A stretch of DNA of 64,000 nt, taken from the NCBI GenBank assembly GCA_949710005.1, contig OX453276.1, positions 14,975,133-15,039,132 of the forward strand, in the 5' to 3' direction. The notes under the pieces were generated by a model. The model made no database searches. It was not told where the DNA came from and saw only the letters and a program-made list of their open reading frames with translations. Below are positions 12,001 through 23,060 of this stretch, one piece after another. How positions within the stretch are numbered: position 1 is the stretch's first letter; each line of letters starts with the position of its first letter. The position numbers and the translations under genes are program-made. This DNA comes from Ricordea florida (lineage: Eukaryota; Cnidaria; Anthozoa; Corallimorpharia; Ricordeidae).

Positions 12001-13162
12001 GCACCTTGGAATCGTAAAGTGCAAACAAAGAGCCAGAGAAGCGCTTTACTGGCCTGCGATGAGCGCACAGATCGAAGAGAAAGTCAAGGATTGCAGCCTG
12101 TGCCATAATTATGCCCCTGCGCAGCCAAAGGAACCACTGATACCAAGTCCTGTCCCAGATCTACCTTGGGCAACAGCCGCATCTGACATATTCGCCTTTG
12201 AAGGTGGACATTACCTGGTACTAGTTGATTACTTCTCCAAATACATTGAGGTGACCAAGCTAAAAGACCTCACATCCCAGGAGACCATTGAAGCCCTGAA
12301 AGAACATTTCAGTCGACATGGCATTCCAGCTAAGCTAGTCACTGACTGCGGCGTCCAATACACAAGCAAAGAATTTGAAACCTTTGCCCAAAGCTACAGC
12401 TTTGAACATGTCTTAGTGAGTCCAAAGCACCCCCGTGCAAATGGAGAAGCTGAAGCAGCAGTAAAGACGGTCAAGTCGCTATGGAGAAAAAACAGAGACA
12501 AGAATAAAGCACTCCTGGAATACAGAGCCACTCCAATTCCTGGGATTGACCTGTCTCCATCTCAGCTGTCCATGGGACGCCGACTAAGAACAACACTACC
12601 AATAGCACGTGGTCTACTAGAACCTGAAACGTACAACATCAAAGAGGTAAAGGCAAGAATGAAGCATGGCAAGGAACAGCAAAAGTACTTTTATGACCGC
12701 CGTTGCAATAAAGACCTACCTCCGCTGAAACCTGGTGATCCTGTTAGAATAAAACCCGAGCCTGGGTCAAAGGAATGGAGAGCAGCGACAGTAGTGCAGA
12801 AACATGCCTTGCCGAGGTCATATGTGGTGGATGTAGGTGGTAGAAGGATCAGACGAAATAGAGTGGCCCTGAGAATTGACTCGGCAAAGTCTCATGCAGA
12901 ATATCAGAAGTGTCATCCAAACTCTGTCCAGCAGCCCGAACCTCACTCAGGCAACCCATGCACAGTACCTACATTCCAAGCAGATACACAAATGGAGCAC
13001 CCAGCACAAGATCACCACCCAGATCCTACAGCAGCTCCACCTCCATCTCCGCCTGTCATAGCTCTTCCACCTCCATCCGACATAGCAGAAAACAAGGATT
13101 CAACCCCGTACACAACTCGAAGTGGCAGACGAGTTAAAAAGCCAAGTAGACTAAACTTGTAA
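9080..13162 (+). pseudogene. Gypsy gag-pol polyprotein, two in-frame TGA codons
   Basis: The frame from ATG 9080 to TAA 13162 covers 1,361 codons, the usual size for a Mag-like gag-pol. Order: gag; two zinc knuckles (about residues 234-272, the second CKRCKKIGHFAQVC); aspartic protease with LDTGA near residue 340; reverse transcriptase with the active site read as IMDD near 615; RNase H (QCDAS, TDHKPLE); integrase HHCC domain (HGTHLGI to CSLCH) and a D-D-E core (SDIFAF, TDCGVQY, NGEAEA). TGA codons fall at 10544-10546 (between protease and RT) and 11444-11446 (inside RNase H). Both positions could be old CGA Arg codons. The frame is otherwise intact. Confidence 0.88.
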
Positions 13163-13291
13163 CGAAGTTGCTTTGGAACTGTGGACAGTTGTTCAAAATG
13201 AACAATAATAGACACTATTTGTTTAACATTAAGACATTTCTTTTATTTTGATTTTCTGTTATTTTGTTGTTATTGTATTGGAAAGGGGGGA

Positions 13292-13387
13292 TGTTATGTA
13301 TGGCATACCGCTGGCCATTATGATTGTTGACATTAAACCATGCGGTCTGAGACTCAAATTCGTCGTTCATGTTGTGTATATATAACA
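13292..13387 (+). repeat. 3' LTR of Gypsy element 1
   Basis: Second copy of the 96-bp LTR, preceded by the purine tract at 13280-13291 and followed by the GTTTC target duplication. Confidence 0.88.
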
Positions 13388-13480
13388 GTTTCCTTGAATC
13401 AAGTCACTCTCTCGTGTGACGCAATATTGGATACACGTGTATTTATTTGCTCTGCGAAATTTTGTGAAAATTGGACGAAA

Positions 13481-14916
13481 ATGTCTCACTTATCGTCTCC
13501 AGATGCTCTTAACATTTATCAACAGCACTTAGGCTATAACACTGCGAAAAACCAGCTAAAATGGTCTGGTTCGGGCGACGTTTTGAGTAACTTTATTTGA
13601 TTCATTCTGGATGAGATCGGCGAATGTTCAATAACAACTGCGGAAGATCATACAATCTTATATCCTACAAAGCCAAAGATGTGATAGTCAAATGGTATAC
13701 GGCTACTAAAACTCTCCTAATTCAAGGCGCTGGACATGCAAGTTTCAGAGAAAAGATGCTTCGAGTCGTCAACCTGAAACCTCAAATTGAATTACAAGAC
13801 AGCGTTAATTCCAACATGGCCGCCACTAATGGTGAAGCTTCACCTTCTTTTTCGATTCCATTTGCTACTTCTTCTGGTGAGGATACCTTCCCATCTTCAG
13901 TTTGTATCACTACTTTTGAGGAAAATGTTTCTCCTCTGCATAAATGCAGTTGTGACTCAGTTTTAAACGAGCTAAGCTCCATGAAGAATTCCATTGCTGA
14001 GCTGTCGAAGCGAGTTGCTCAATTTTCGAACTTCGACCCGTTGTCGTTGTCTTCATCGACTGACCAGGGCAGGGAGGATCCTTCATGATCTATCAGTGAT
14101 CTAAAGGAGGAAATTATTAGTTTAAAATCTGAACTAAGGGATCAAACTAAAGCCAACAAATTGCTTGAAATGGAAAGAGATAGCCTTTTAACAGCGCTTA
14201 AGCTTCTTCAAGAAGATCAATTAAAAGCAACACCTCATGTCAAAGGTCACATTAATGCTGGCACGACGTCGCCGCCTACCGAGAATATTCCTACTGAAAA
14301 TATTCCTTGGATCGAAGTTTCTTCTAATCCCAAGAAGAGAAAAGAGAAGAAGTCGTCGCCTACCGAGACTGCAGCTGCTAGAAACATGTCCCAAGATAAT
14401 CCGCCTGAATTGAAGCCTAAAAAATTAGTCATTATTCTTGGCGATTCGATGACTAAAAACTTACAAGGTTGGAAAATGTCGAAAGCCGCTCATGTGGTCT
14501 CCAAGTGTTTTCCTGGTAGTTCAGATGATGATATGTGGCATTATGTGATTCCAACTATCAAGAAGAAGCCAGACGAAGTCATCTTGCATGTTGGAACTAA
14601 TAACATCCCTGAGGTGGATTCTGCTAGGCACATCGCCGAAAAAATTGTAGATCTTGCCACGTTCATTGAAAAGGAATCGCCTCAGACAAAGGTAACCATA
14701 TCAAGCTTAATTACTAGGAAGGATAGTGAGGCTTTAAAACCCAAGATTGAAGAAACAAACAAGATCCTGAAGAGCTTTGCAACTCAACGAAGCTGGAACT
14801 TTATTGATCACAAAAATATTAATGATCCATGCCTTAACAATGGTGGTTTACACCTAAACAAGAAAGGTCATGGTTTTTTAATCAAAAACATGATTAATTA
14901 TCTTAAAGTCAATTGA
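13481..14916 (+). pseudogene. LINE ORF1 with coiled coil and SGNH esterase domain, decayed
   Basis: ORF1 appears to start at ATG 13481 (MSHLSSPDAL), is broken by TGA near 13598 and a frame change, and continues from 13624 with a further TGA at 14086-14088 before the long segment 14089-14916. A coiled coil (about 14095-14230) is followed by an esterase-like domain: nucleophile block ILGDSMTKN (about 14436), LHVGTNNIP (about 14584), and GGLHLNKKG (about 14843) with the D/H pair replaced only in part. SGNH or esterase ORF1 proteins are typical of CR1-group LINEs, where they are thought to aid RNP or membrane interactions. ORF2 follows 136 nt downstream. Confidence 0.75.
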
Positions 14917-15051
14917 TGTTCTTTGAGGGATGATCTATCTTGGGCTCCTAGTGAATTAAATCCTACAAATTCTGCTTTGCCAAAGTCTGCCTCCGTTGAA
15001 ACCAGACCCAAGGGGAGAAAGGGGTTTTAGGAAAGGAAAAGGGGTTTTAAA

Positions 15052-15510
15052 ATGGCTTCTCTCAATATAGCTAGTCTTGTTAAACATATTGATGAACTTA
15101 GGATCTTTATGCAAATTGAAGATCTTGACTTACTGGCCATTAATGAGAGTAGGCTCGACCAACTGGTACCAGATTCACTTGTGATGATTGAGGGCTATAA
15201 CATTATCAGGAGAGACAGAAAAAGGCATGCAGGGGGTGTTTGTATTTATATAAAGCATAGTATTGAATGTAATCTTCATTCTGTTGTTCATCCTAATAAC
15301 ATTGAGGCGTTATGCTTAGATATTAAGAAAGAAAATTGTAAGTCTTTCTCCGTTTTATGTTGCTACAGACCACCCAGCTCAGATAATACTTTCTTCACCT
15401 CACTAGAAGCTATTATTGCCAAATTAGATTCTTCTGGAAATGAAATTATTTTAATGGGTGATTTAAATTGTAATTTATTGGCTTCTAATCCTAATAGTAA
15501 CACCCTTTGA
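15052..15510 (+). pseudogene. LINE ORF2 endonuclease (EEP) domain, truncated
   Basis: The frame opens MASLNIASLVKHIDELRIF and contains the apurinic endonuclease signature: NESRLD, then GGVCIYIK, CCYRPPSS and LMGDLNCN. These are the N-terminal endonuclease blocks of CR1/L2-type LINE ORF2. Coding stops in the middle of the domain at the junction with piggyBac sequence (15502/15503); the last few codons and the stop come from the neighbour. No reverse transcriptase from this element remains. Confidence 0.82.
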
Positions 15511-16226
15511 ATTTGATCAAGGTTTCATCCACAGCAAGTTGCCTCTCAGGTTTGTATACATCCCTGAACCTTGGTATAATTAAATCCAGCAGAGGCTGAA
15601 TTTTGTATAATTTGGTGAATTAGGCTCGGGAGCAAGGGAATTATCAACAAAATGAAGGTAACACAGAATCTGAAGAAATCTTGTTCTTGACATACTGGCA
15701 CCAAAGAATGGGGTGGACAGGATGGGGTCAGTATTCCAGTAGGAAAGGATATTTGGCTTATTTATAATTCCCATACACAAATAAACAGCAACCCAACCTT
15801 TCATTTCTTCTACAGACACTGGATACCACACAGAATTTTCTGCAGCTCCTAGTTTCTGATTTGCATACAAATTAGTCTGTGTAACTAACAACTCCCATAC
15901 CTGGTCAGTGAAGAACAGATCAAAAAAACCTTTGCTTGATGTCAAAGATCTAAGGTTCACATCTGCTGACAAACCTACGAATTCATTGAAGTCAGTATCG
16001 TTCTTCTGTTTATTTCTTCGCTCCATGCCGACTGTTCTTCTTCCTCAAGGACTTCATCTTCTTCACTTTCCGATTCTTCTGACTTATCTCCACTAGAGTC
16101 AGCCAAATCATCTGAACTTATCTCTTCTTCTGACTCGGGGTGCTCCAAAACACTGATGCATAAATTGGATTTCGATATCATTTTCATCGCTTCTAGAGGC
16201 ACAGTTCGTTTCAGGAGATCGTGCAC
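15503..16226 (-). pseudogene. piggyBac transposase N-terminal part (DDE_Tnp_1_7 start), frameshifted
   Basis: The minus strand starts with an acidic Glu/Ser-rich leader (ATG near 16226), changes frame near 16020, and continues through FFDLFFTDQVWELLVTQTN, VSVEEMKGWVAVYLCMGI and RFLQILCYLHFVDN, a typical piggyBac domain opening. A second frame change near 15600 is followed by a segment ending AVDETLIKFKG, the conserved D-E block that precedes the catalytic core. Sequence then stops abruptly at 15502/15503, where a LINE endonuclease frame on the plus strand is also cut. About 300 residues of catalytic core are therefore deleted; the C terminus reappears at 8615-8877. Confidence 0.8.
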
Positions 16227-16444
16227 ACGCCGCCATTTTTAAAAAACCATACACAATATGCACTCGAAAAGTAAAATTTCAATATTTTTTATTACAAACC
16301 ATCGAACGGCCAGTTGCCCTCTCTGCCTCAAAATATAGTTCATGTAAACTAAATTAAAATGAAACACCAGTGCCCAAGCCCCAACAATTCCCCAAAATTG
16401 CTCGTTATAATGACGTTGTATATTTTTACGCATATATGCGTAGT

Positions 16445-16458
16445 TGGTATGTTAAGGG
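16445..16458 (-). repeat. piggyBac right terminal inverted repeat
   Basis: Reverse complement reads CCCTTAACATACCA and is followed on the plus strand by TTAA at 16459-16462. A small subterminal palindrome ACGCATATATGCGT lies just inside at about 16429-16442. Confidence 0.8.
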
Positions 16459-16462
16459 TTAA

Positions 16463-18571
16463 GGCAACTTTAGGTCCATCCCGCCCACCCACAGCCCCCC
16501 TCACAAAAAAAGAAAAAGAAAAGAAAACTGACCTCCACTTCATTGCGGCTTGATTCAAAAATGGGTGATCAATGTATCTTATTAAAAATGAGACGGGTTG
16601 AATTTCATAGCTTTATACTTCGTAGGTGTTTTAATCTAACACGATCACCACTACAACTACCATGTTTATCCAAATAAGGGCCCACCCTGAAATTCTTGTT
16701 TGCTCCATTGCCAGTCAAAGAATGAGTACATGATATGGTTTTTCAAACTATAAGTTACATGGTGCTGAGGCACATGACTATGTTCTAGCATGCAACTGTT
16801 TATGGGCTAATTTCATGTTGGTCTAGTAAGGCGTTTGAATTCCAGTTTGTGTGACATGTGCAACAAGTCCCCCCCCCCCCAAAAAAAAAAAAAAATAATT
16901 AGCACCCACCCTTGCTCCCCCTTACCACCCTGCTCCCCTAAACCTTTTTGTTGTAACCCATTTATCTCTATTGCAGTTACTGTTTATGCTTTCTTCATGT
17001 TCCTTTCTGTAGTTTGTTTTGTTTGGTTTAAGGAAAATTAACTTATCCTTTCTTTTGTTATTCTCTAGAGAGATGCCCACCCTTGAAGTCCCAAAATTAA
17101 AGCAGCACCCAGGCCACTTATTTGAATAAATATGATATCTTGGTACCTTTTGGGGTATTAGGTGGTGACAGGAAGTACAGCCTGATAAATATTTATCAAC
17201 CAACACCCACAAAACACAATGACATCCTTTAGGACTTTAAGCAGTTCTTTTCAAAAGTTTGGATGATAAGCCTTGACACTTTTATATAGGAGCTTAAGTG
17301 CTCAAATACTACAATTTGCAATTGCCCTTAAGAAAGACTATGTTACATGTAAATGGGGTAATTTTTCCTGCAACTTGCCTTGCAATTTTGTAGCAGCACA
17401 AGCTAAACAAGAAACTCCTGAATGCTACACCCCAATTTTTGCAACTGCAGAGCAGAAAAATGTATTGCAAGTTTCATAAAAGTAGAACTACTATATACTT
17501 TATGCGATGTTGTATAGAAGTTGCCACACAAGACTTAAAATACATTTTTGTTAAAATAGGTGTATCAGAGTGCATACTTCACTCATGGGGATTTCAGGAG
17601 GGTGGCAGGAGAAAATTTATTTGCGAGTTGCAAAAAAAGAAATGGCAGACATTTCAAATCCCCCCTGAAGTTAGCATTGTTTTTAAGTCAACATTATTGC
17701 ATTCTACCCTGCCAGAAAATTTGCCTTGTGTATCATGGGTCTTGAAGGCTTGGATAACTTTGTTGTCCTTTCCAAAATTATTGCAAATTCCACTCAAAAT
17801 CAGTAACAAGGTCAACATCAAATAACTAGAATGGTTTGCTTACAAAGAAACTGTATTAATAAACATGTTTTTGATTCCTATAAATTTCTCTTTTTAACAA
17901 ACTACATGAAGGAATTATGTGAGAAAAAACAATACATAAAAACTCAGTAAAATTCTTTTGTTGCAATCACACTTGTAGATATATCGATGTACAAAATGAT
18001 ATCGAACAACCAGGAAAGATGCAGATTAAATATTTGCTTGCAATTACTGTAGCTATACCTCAGAACATAACAGCAGATAGACTCAAACTGCAACTTTTCC
18101 CTGTAAGTCTTCCAACACAGATAACAGAAAATTCACACAAAACTATGGAGATGCTGTCTGTTTTAGAGTGTATATGGAACACCAAAAGCACATCATCAAA
18201 TTTCACTAGTAAATGGTAAATGTTTGCCAACCCTGCAATTATGTTCATCCAAGGAGAGACACTTGGTTTTGTATGAAGTGGGTTTATTGTACGTTTTCTT
18301 TCTTTGCTGTCTTTTCTTGTGCTGATTTTCTTCCTAAAATATCAAACTGAAAGAGTTGAAAAATTAAATTGAAATTGAAAAGCTCTTTTTGAATGAGTGC
18401 ACAAACGAAAACTGAGTGGTAGACAATAAAGATAATAGAGTGTCTCTGTGTCACGACTTGTTCTTAAGACTACCACATACGATTTTCACCACAGCTGATA
18501 GTTCCTTGACAGAGACACTGTCAAAATAATAGCTGAGAAAAGGAACACAAAATCTACTGAAGTAACTAAAT
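16463..18571. other. Intergenic, no supported gene
   Basis: Small ORFs occur on both strands but none has a domain, splice context or neighbour support. Poly-C/poly-A runs lie at about 16868-16895. No RNA gene was recognised. Confidence 0.5.
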
Positions 18572-18727
18572 TTATAATGGTAATTGAACTGAGTGGAGTG
18601 CACTTTGGTCTGCAATCATATGCATGATTTCAAATATCGAATGAGCGTGCAGTGCAAGGTCGATTTGAAATCACAAGTATGATTTCAGACCAAAATTGAA
18701 CGACACAAAGTTCAATTACCAATTTAT
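18572..18727. mobile_element. Foldback MITE-like inverted repeat
   Basis: The arm at 18572-18638 (TTATAATGGTAATTGAACT...) is the imperfect reverse complement of 18661-18727, with a spacer of about 22 bp. Shared blocks include GGTAATTGAACT, TTTGGTCTG and ATCAT...TGATTTCAAAT. The whole unit could form a long hairpin. No clear target duplication was identified, so the superfamily is unknown. Confidence 0.7.
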
Positions 18728-18906
18728 TACATCCAATTTTGAAATTGCACATATTAATAGACCTAATGCAGGTCTTTTTGTTAGTTAAGTGCCAATATTT
18801 GATTGAAAATATGATTGCTTGTTTACTTTTGTGTTTATTCTCATTGGCTGAAGAAAAGATGTGATGTATAGCCTAAGTTAGTGTGATGCATGAATAAATC
18901 ATACTG

Positions 18907-19287
18907 CTATGGACCAATCAAATTGCAGGAATCTCCTGTGATTTCAAAATGGATGTAATAAATAGTAGAAGTGGAAGGTTGACCTTCCACAAGCTTCAGC
19001 AGACATCCAGTCTTCTTCATCATCTTCAGAGAACCGTGAGTCGCTGTTCTCAACTTGCTGCTCCAGTTCTCCATCCTCATTACTTTCGTTAAGCATCTCT
19101 CTCTCTCTTCATCATCATCATCATCATCATCTTCAAATTGTTCCCCTGAAATACACTGTTGGTAGTCAGAGTCCGACACATCACTCTGTTCCCCTTCCCC
19201 GCTCTCCTCGATGTTCTCATCATCTAAATCCTCCTCATCTTTCAGTAATTCTTCGAGCACATCAAGGAAAGGTGAAACAATCCTTTA
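18907..19287 (-). pseudogene. Acidic exon with frameshift at a GAT/GA microsatellite
   Basis: After an acceptor at about 19288 (TTTCCTTTAAAG) the minus strand encodes IVSPFLDVLEELL followed by a very acidic stretch and a run of seven Asp. At the GAT-repeat/GA-repeat junction (about 19096-19130) the original frame turns into unlikely sequence, while the neighbouring frame continues acidic protein (MLNESNEDGELEQQ, DDEEDWMSAE) to a TGA near 18949. A slip in the microsatellite best explains this. No homologue is recognised; acidic leaders of this kind precede piggyBac-type and other transposase domains. Confidence 0.4.
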
Positions 19288-19289
19288 AA

Positions 19290-20283
19290 GGAAATTTACG
19301 GTAAGTATCAGAGACTGTGAATCAGTAACAAAATGCGCCAAGGATCCTTGCATCTAAGCCTTCTCTTACTATGAGCCAGCTTAAAGCATGGCTGTCATTT
19401 TATGAAAATGGCCGGTCACATGAGTTACATTAAATCACTATTTGTGCTTGCGTCGATACTGCACTGACAGCATTATGTGTATAAATGGTTGTCAGCAAAA
19501 ATGGTATTTCCCTGTCCATTTCCTCTAGAATGTAACATTTAAATCGCACCCGACCCCAAATGATCTCACCATGATATCGGTCGTTTACTGAATTGCATGT
19601 GTCGTTTACAGGAGTACACTAGGAGATTTAATAAGCTTTGGTATGTACATGAATGAATATGCAACTTACTCGGTTCTAAGATTTCAAAATTTTGGGAAAT
19701 TATGTTTCCTTCTCAAACAAAACCTGCATCGGCTTTGGCAACGCCAACATCTGGCCAATCTTGTTGTCCTTACTCTCTCCTCCTCCTCGTCAAATCGCTC
19801 TTTCTTCTTGACAAGTAGGGATGGTACGACCGGCTTGGTGTTTTCCCTGATCAGTCTTTTTGTCTTCAGTGTTTTTATCTGCAAGGACACTGTTACGGAC
19901 GTTCACCATATATTTTTTTCGTATTTTTTCGTAAGCGATCGTTGAGCGAGTATCGATTAGTTGTGTTATGTAATCAGATCAGTACACGTGAACGAAGAAC
20001 AGTCAACAATGATTTTGTAAGTACACTTTAAGCGTTTTCTTTTGGTATAGATTTTAGTTCAGAGTTTTAATCGAATTATATTTCCTTATTATTGTTGTAT
20101 TAGGAACCGCTGATAGCTCTGAAATTTGAATGTAATGTGAAAGGAGACAAGTTTTCGTCTACAGCTGTGCAGACTGTGTAAAAGTGAAGGTCGATTAGAA
20201 ATACTTGCGAAGTTTAGAGCATTAAAGTGCGTTGAAATTTATACAAGTTCTTCGGGTTTTATTTGTGGTGTCACTAGATTATG
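19290..20283. other. Intergenic, no supported gene
   Basis: No convincing coding sequence or repeat family. The ORF pair at 19643-19945 looks spurious. Confidence 0.4.
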
Positions 20284-20791
20284 TTACTGTGAAATTGACA
20301 GCCACATCAGACACCAACGTAAAAACTTGAGGCGATGGCGCCATGCCAGGTTGCCAACCGCCCAATCTTTCAGGAGGATGTCGTTCAGCTGTTTCTGCGT
20401 TTCTTCACTTGCAGTTTGAATCAGTTGGCCAAAGAAGGCACATACGCCTTCTAAGACCGGATTTCCTCTAAGCTTGTGACAGGTTCTTAGTCCTGCCTGG
20501 CACGCAAAGTTAAGTATTGCCACATCCAGTAAATCCATAATCCCTTCTGGCAGGCGCTTTTTCAAACCAGTAGTCGCAGATGAAGAAGACGACACCATTG
20601 TTGACTTTCCCACACAGTGATTGTATCGCTCTTTGTTGCTTTTCAATATTTCGCAGCTTGGGGAGTTCGGCTATTGATAAGTGCAGGAATACATCACCTC
20701 CAAATATGTAATGCAACCGGAAGTGCGCGTACACGCGAATCAAGTTCTCCAAGTCCTCCTTCGTATGACAGGTCTCAAAAACCGCTGATCG
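20284..20791 (-). CDS. Unrecognised exon(s), two overlapping frames
   Basis: One minus frame (about 20791-20510) follows a possible acceptor and reads FETCHTKEDLENLIRVYAHF and so on; a second (from ATG at about 20595 to TAA at 20284) reads MVSSSSSATTGLKKRL and then a hydrophilic-helical domain of about 85 residues ending RWCLMWLSISQ. They may be two exons with an intron near 20590-20640, or one frameshifted exon. Composition is protein-like in both. No family is recognised. A 21-bp stretch at the 5' end (20767-20787) recurs inverted at 53131-53151. Confidence 0.35.
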
Positions 20792-20978
20792 GTTAAAATA
20801 ATGCTCTTATAGCGCTTGCGCAGAAGCGTTACCGCTGGTTATTGCTTAGGTTATTGCGGGCTTTCGAATCGTGTTGAAGTTCGTGGCGGCCAATGTGGCG
20901 GCCAGGATGCCGTTGAAAGTTTTAATTTCTTTTCGTTCCAAGAAGCAGATTTTCATTTCATTGTTACTTTATCACTGG

Positions 20979-21194
20979 TTACTGATGGGTCTTGGCGTGG
21001 TTTTTTAGTCCGGAGGATGACTTGCATATTTTACTGCATTGTGGACATCGAAAACCAGGTTGCAAAGTTGCTGATGTTGCTGGCTGTTTGGCGGGCTTCT
21101 CTTTGGCGTTCAGCTTCTCGTTGGCGTTGGAGTACATCGGCAAAACGGTTGTTTTGATGTCCGTATTAAGCGGGGTAGATCGTTCTCTGAACAT
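20979..21194 (-). pseudogene. C2H2 zinc-finger tail, probably the C terminus of a LINE ORF2
   Basis: The last part reads CPQCSKICKSSSGLKNHAKTH, a C-x2-C-x12-H-x3-H finger followed by Gln and a stop. A single C2H2 finger with a GL-x-x-H core at the extreme C terminus is a feature of some LINE reverse transcriptases. The upstream 45 residues are basic and Ala/Lys-rich, and the frame closes about 5' of 21194, so only a fragment is present. It could also be a fragment of a host zinc-finger gene. Confidence 0.4.
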
Positions 21195-21252
21195 TCACGC
21201 TGGGGCCAGACCACCCCTCCAAGCAATCATCTGTGTGTGACAAAGAAAAATT

Positions 21253-21263
21253 CAAGATGGCGG
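21253..21263 (+). promoter_or_regulatory. YY1-like start-site motif
   Basis: CAAGATGGCGG, overlapping a potential ATG at 21257. The same core recurs at several probable start codons in the window. By analogy with animal YY1 sites this may mark a 5' end. Confidence 0.3.
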
Positions 21264-21923
21264 CTTTCATGCGTGCAAAGGCTTCTGGGTTGAAAATGGC
21301 TGCCCATTTCCCCTTCGGGTAGGTAAGAAAAAGCCGGCCGTGTGAACACTGGGTACCTACAATTGCATTATGGCGGGAAGTTTCTTTTTGTTGAAGGAAT
21401 ACGCTTTATATTGGTATATAACTTGCCTTTGTACGGAACAAAATGGCGGCACACACCGGTGAAAAAGAAGCTGTTGCAGACAACAATTTTCCTGTCGAAG
21501 AAGACCGCGAATGGTGAGTTTAAACTATCTTTTTTTGGCGAAATTGTAGCGTTGGGTAAAAATCTAAAATGATACGATTTTAGTACGATACTTCCTTTGT
21601 TGGAAAGTGCAGTGTTACTTGTCATAGGATGTTAAACGGAAAAAAAAATCATGTGTCTTTCAGCACACCGTCGCCATCAGGAAAGAGGCGATTTCCCAAT
21701 AGGAAAATATCAACATGCCAAAAAGATTCGCTTGGAATTACAACTTGATATGAAGGCTGAAAAGAACAAAGAGCTCAAAACTGTGACAGAGGAATTAGAA
21801 GAACTCACAAAGCAGCTAAATGCTAAGAAAAATAAAGTTCTGAGAAGGAAAAGGAAGGTAAGATATAGATAAACTTCTCAAATATACAAAGGCAGGACAA
21901 AACATGGACCCTGGTTCAAGCTA

Positions 21924-21942
21924 GGTGTGTGTGTGTGTGTGT
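21924..21942. repeat. GT microsatellite
   Basis: Short GTGTGTGT run inside an intron of the 21.4-25.3 kb gene. Confidence 0.8.
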
Positions 21943-23060
21943 ATGTTTGTGTCAATCTACTTGTCAATACTGTAGTGTGTGTATCCCTTTATGGGTAGAT
22001 CAGTAATGCTGCTTTTTGACTATTGTTATAGAAATGCAGGTAATTATAATGCCATGCATACAAATGGAAGTACCTTAAAATTGTTGTTGTTGTATCTTGA
22101 TCTGGACCGGGTCCATTGACCGGTTCCATAAAAGTGGTCCACTGGACTTGGAGTCCTGCATGTTTTGTCCGGATACTTTCATCCTTAGACCAAGTCGATG
22201 GGCCTGGTCCACAAAAAAAGACATGTACAGTCATGCATGACAATCATCACGGACATGCACAGTTAGACGCTTAAAATTCAAAATTATAATCTGATTCTTT
22301 TTACAGATTAAAGAACTTGATGTAACTACAGATCAGTTTGAAAGCACAAGTGTGTCCAGCAAGATAGCAAGAAAGCCAAGTGTGTCCAGCAAAATAATGC
22401 CGGGTAATAGTGAAAAATTAAATCTGTCATGTGTTCACTCCAGTGAGTGAAAAAAGAAAAGCAGTGAACGATGGCCTGTGGACAACTTTGGTCGGATCAG
22501 CAGAAAATGAAGAGATTAAAGAATATGTGTCCAATTCAAAACGATGCATGAATACAGTAATACCAAGCCTTTTGAAGTGCAAGGTCAAAGATTATGAAAA
22601 AAGCCAGGCAAACCAGATCAGAAATATGCGTGTGCTGTATGAGAGTGGACTGCTAGGAAAGAGGAACTACACAAGTGTTAGAAATAGTTCTGATTTAGTG
22701 AGTGAGCCAACTAAGAAAAGAGGGAAAAATGAGAAAGCAGAAATTCTCCCGGGGGTTGAAGTCCCAAAAATTTTGCCATATAAAACTCTGATGAACTATT
22801 TAAAAACAGTTGATATTGGAGAAGTAAAAGATTTACAAACATTGGCAACAGAACTGTCATTGGAATCTGTTTCTGGTGTGTACAGACCCCTGAAACAATT
22901 TCTACTAAAGCTCGCCGATCTATATTTTGATCTTCACAAACAAGCCCCCATGCTTCATTGGTTCAATGGCAAGGAAGGACTACTGTGGGTTGCTGTAGGA
23001 GCAGATGGTGCCCCATTCGGTAAAGACGACACCGCGACAGGTACACTAGTTTAGTTGAGC

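Larger units (their letters stand above)
8929..13387 (+). mobile_element. Ty3/Gypsy LTR retrotransposon with 96-bp LTRs
   Basis: LTRs at 8929-9024 and 13292-13387 are both 96 bp, start TGTTATG, end ATAACA, and differ at one position that I can see (C/T at about 8976 versus 13339). The 5-bp duplication GTTTC flanks both sides (8924-8928, 13388-13392). A purine tract (GAAAGGGGGGA) precedes the right LTR. The single gag-pol frame is 9080-13162 with two in-frame TGA codons. High LTR identity implies a recent insertion, but the nonsense codons suggest this copy is not autonomous. It sits in the 5' part of the truncated LINE. Confidence 0.9.
8878..15502 (+). mobile_element. 3'-truncated LINE split by a Gypsy insertion
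   Basis: LINE sequence is inferred from about 8878 to 8928 and from 13388 to 15502. It holds a short 5' leader, ORF1 (from ATG at 13481) and the start of ORF2 (endonuclease). It ends inside the endonuclease with no 3' UTR, poly-A or microsatellite tail, directly abutting piggyBac coding sequence. A normal target-primed insertion would lose the 5' end, not the 3' end, so a later deletion probably removed the LINE 3' portion together with the piggyBac catalytic core. Confidence 0.6.
8109..16462 (-). mobile_element. piggyBac element, broken and expanded by nested insertions
   Basis: The left end is TTAA (8109-8112) followed by CCCTTAACATACCA (8113-8126). The right end is the same 14-bp motif inverted at 16445-16458, followed by TTAA (16459-16462). 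TTAA duplications and CCC-starting inverted repeats are the piggyBac signature. Inside the right end is the N-terminal part of a piggyBac transposase on the minus strand (15503-16226). Inside the left end is its C-terminal cysteine-rich tail (8615-8877), also on the minus strand. The middle of the transposase is missing and its place is taken by a truncated LINE carrying a Gypsy element. The parts have the right order and orientation for one original element of perhaps 2-3 kb, now 8.35 kb. Confidence 0.8.

Noticed and set aside
17273-17825. Overlapping short plus ORFs
   Set aside because: No domain, composition or splice support.
22404-22443. A 40-nt intron that would join frames near 22,440
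   Set aside because: Too short for an animal intron; a frame change is more likely.
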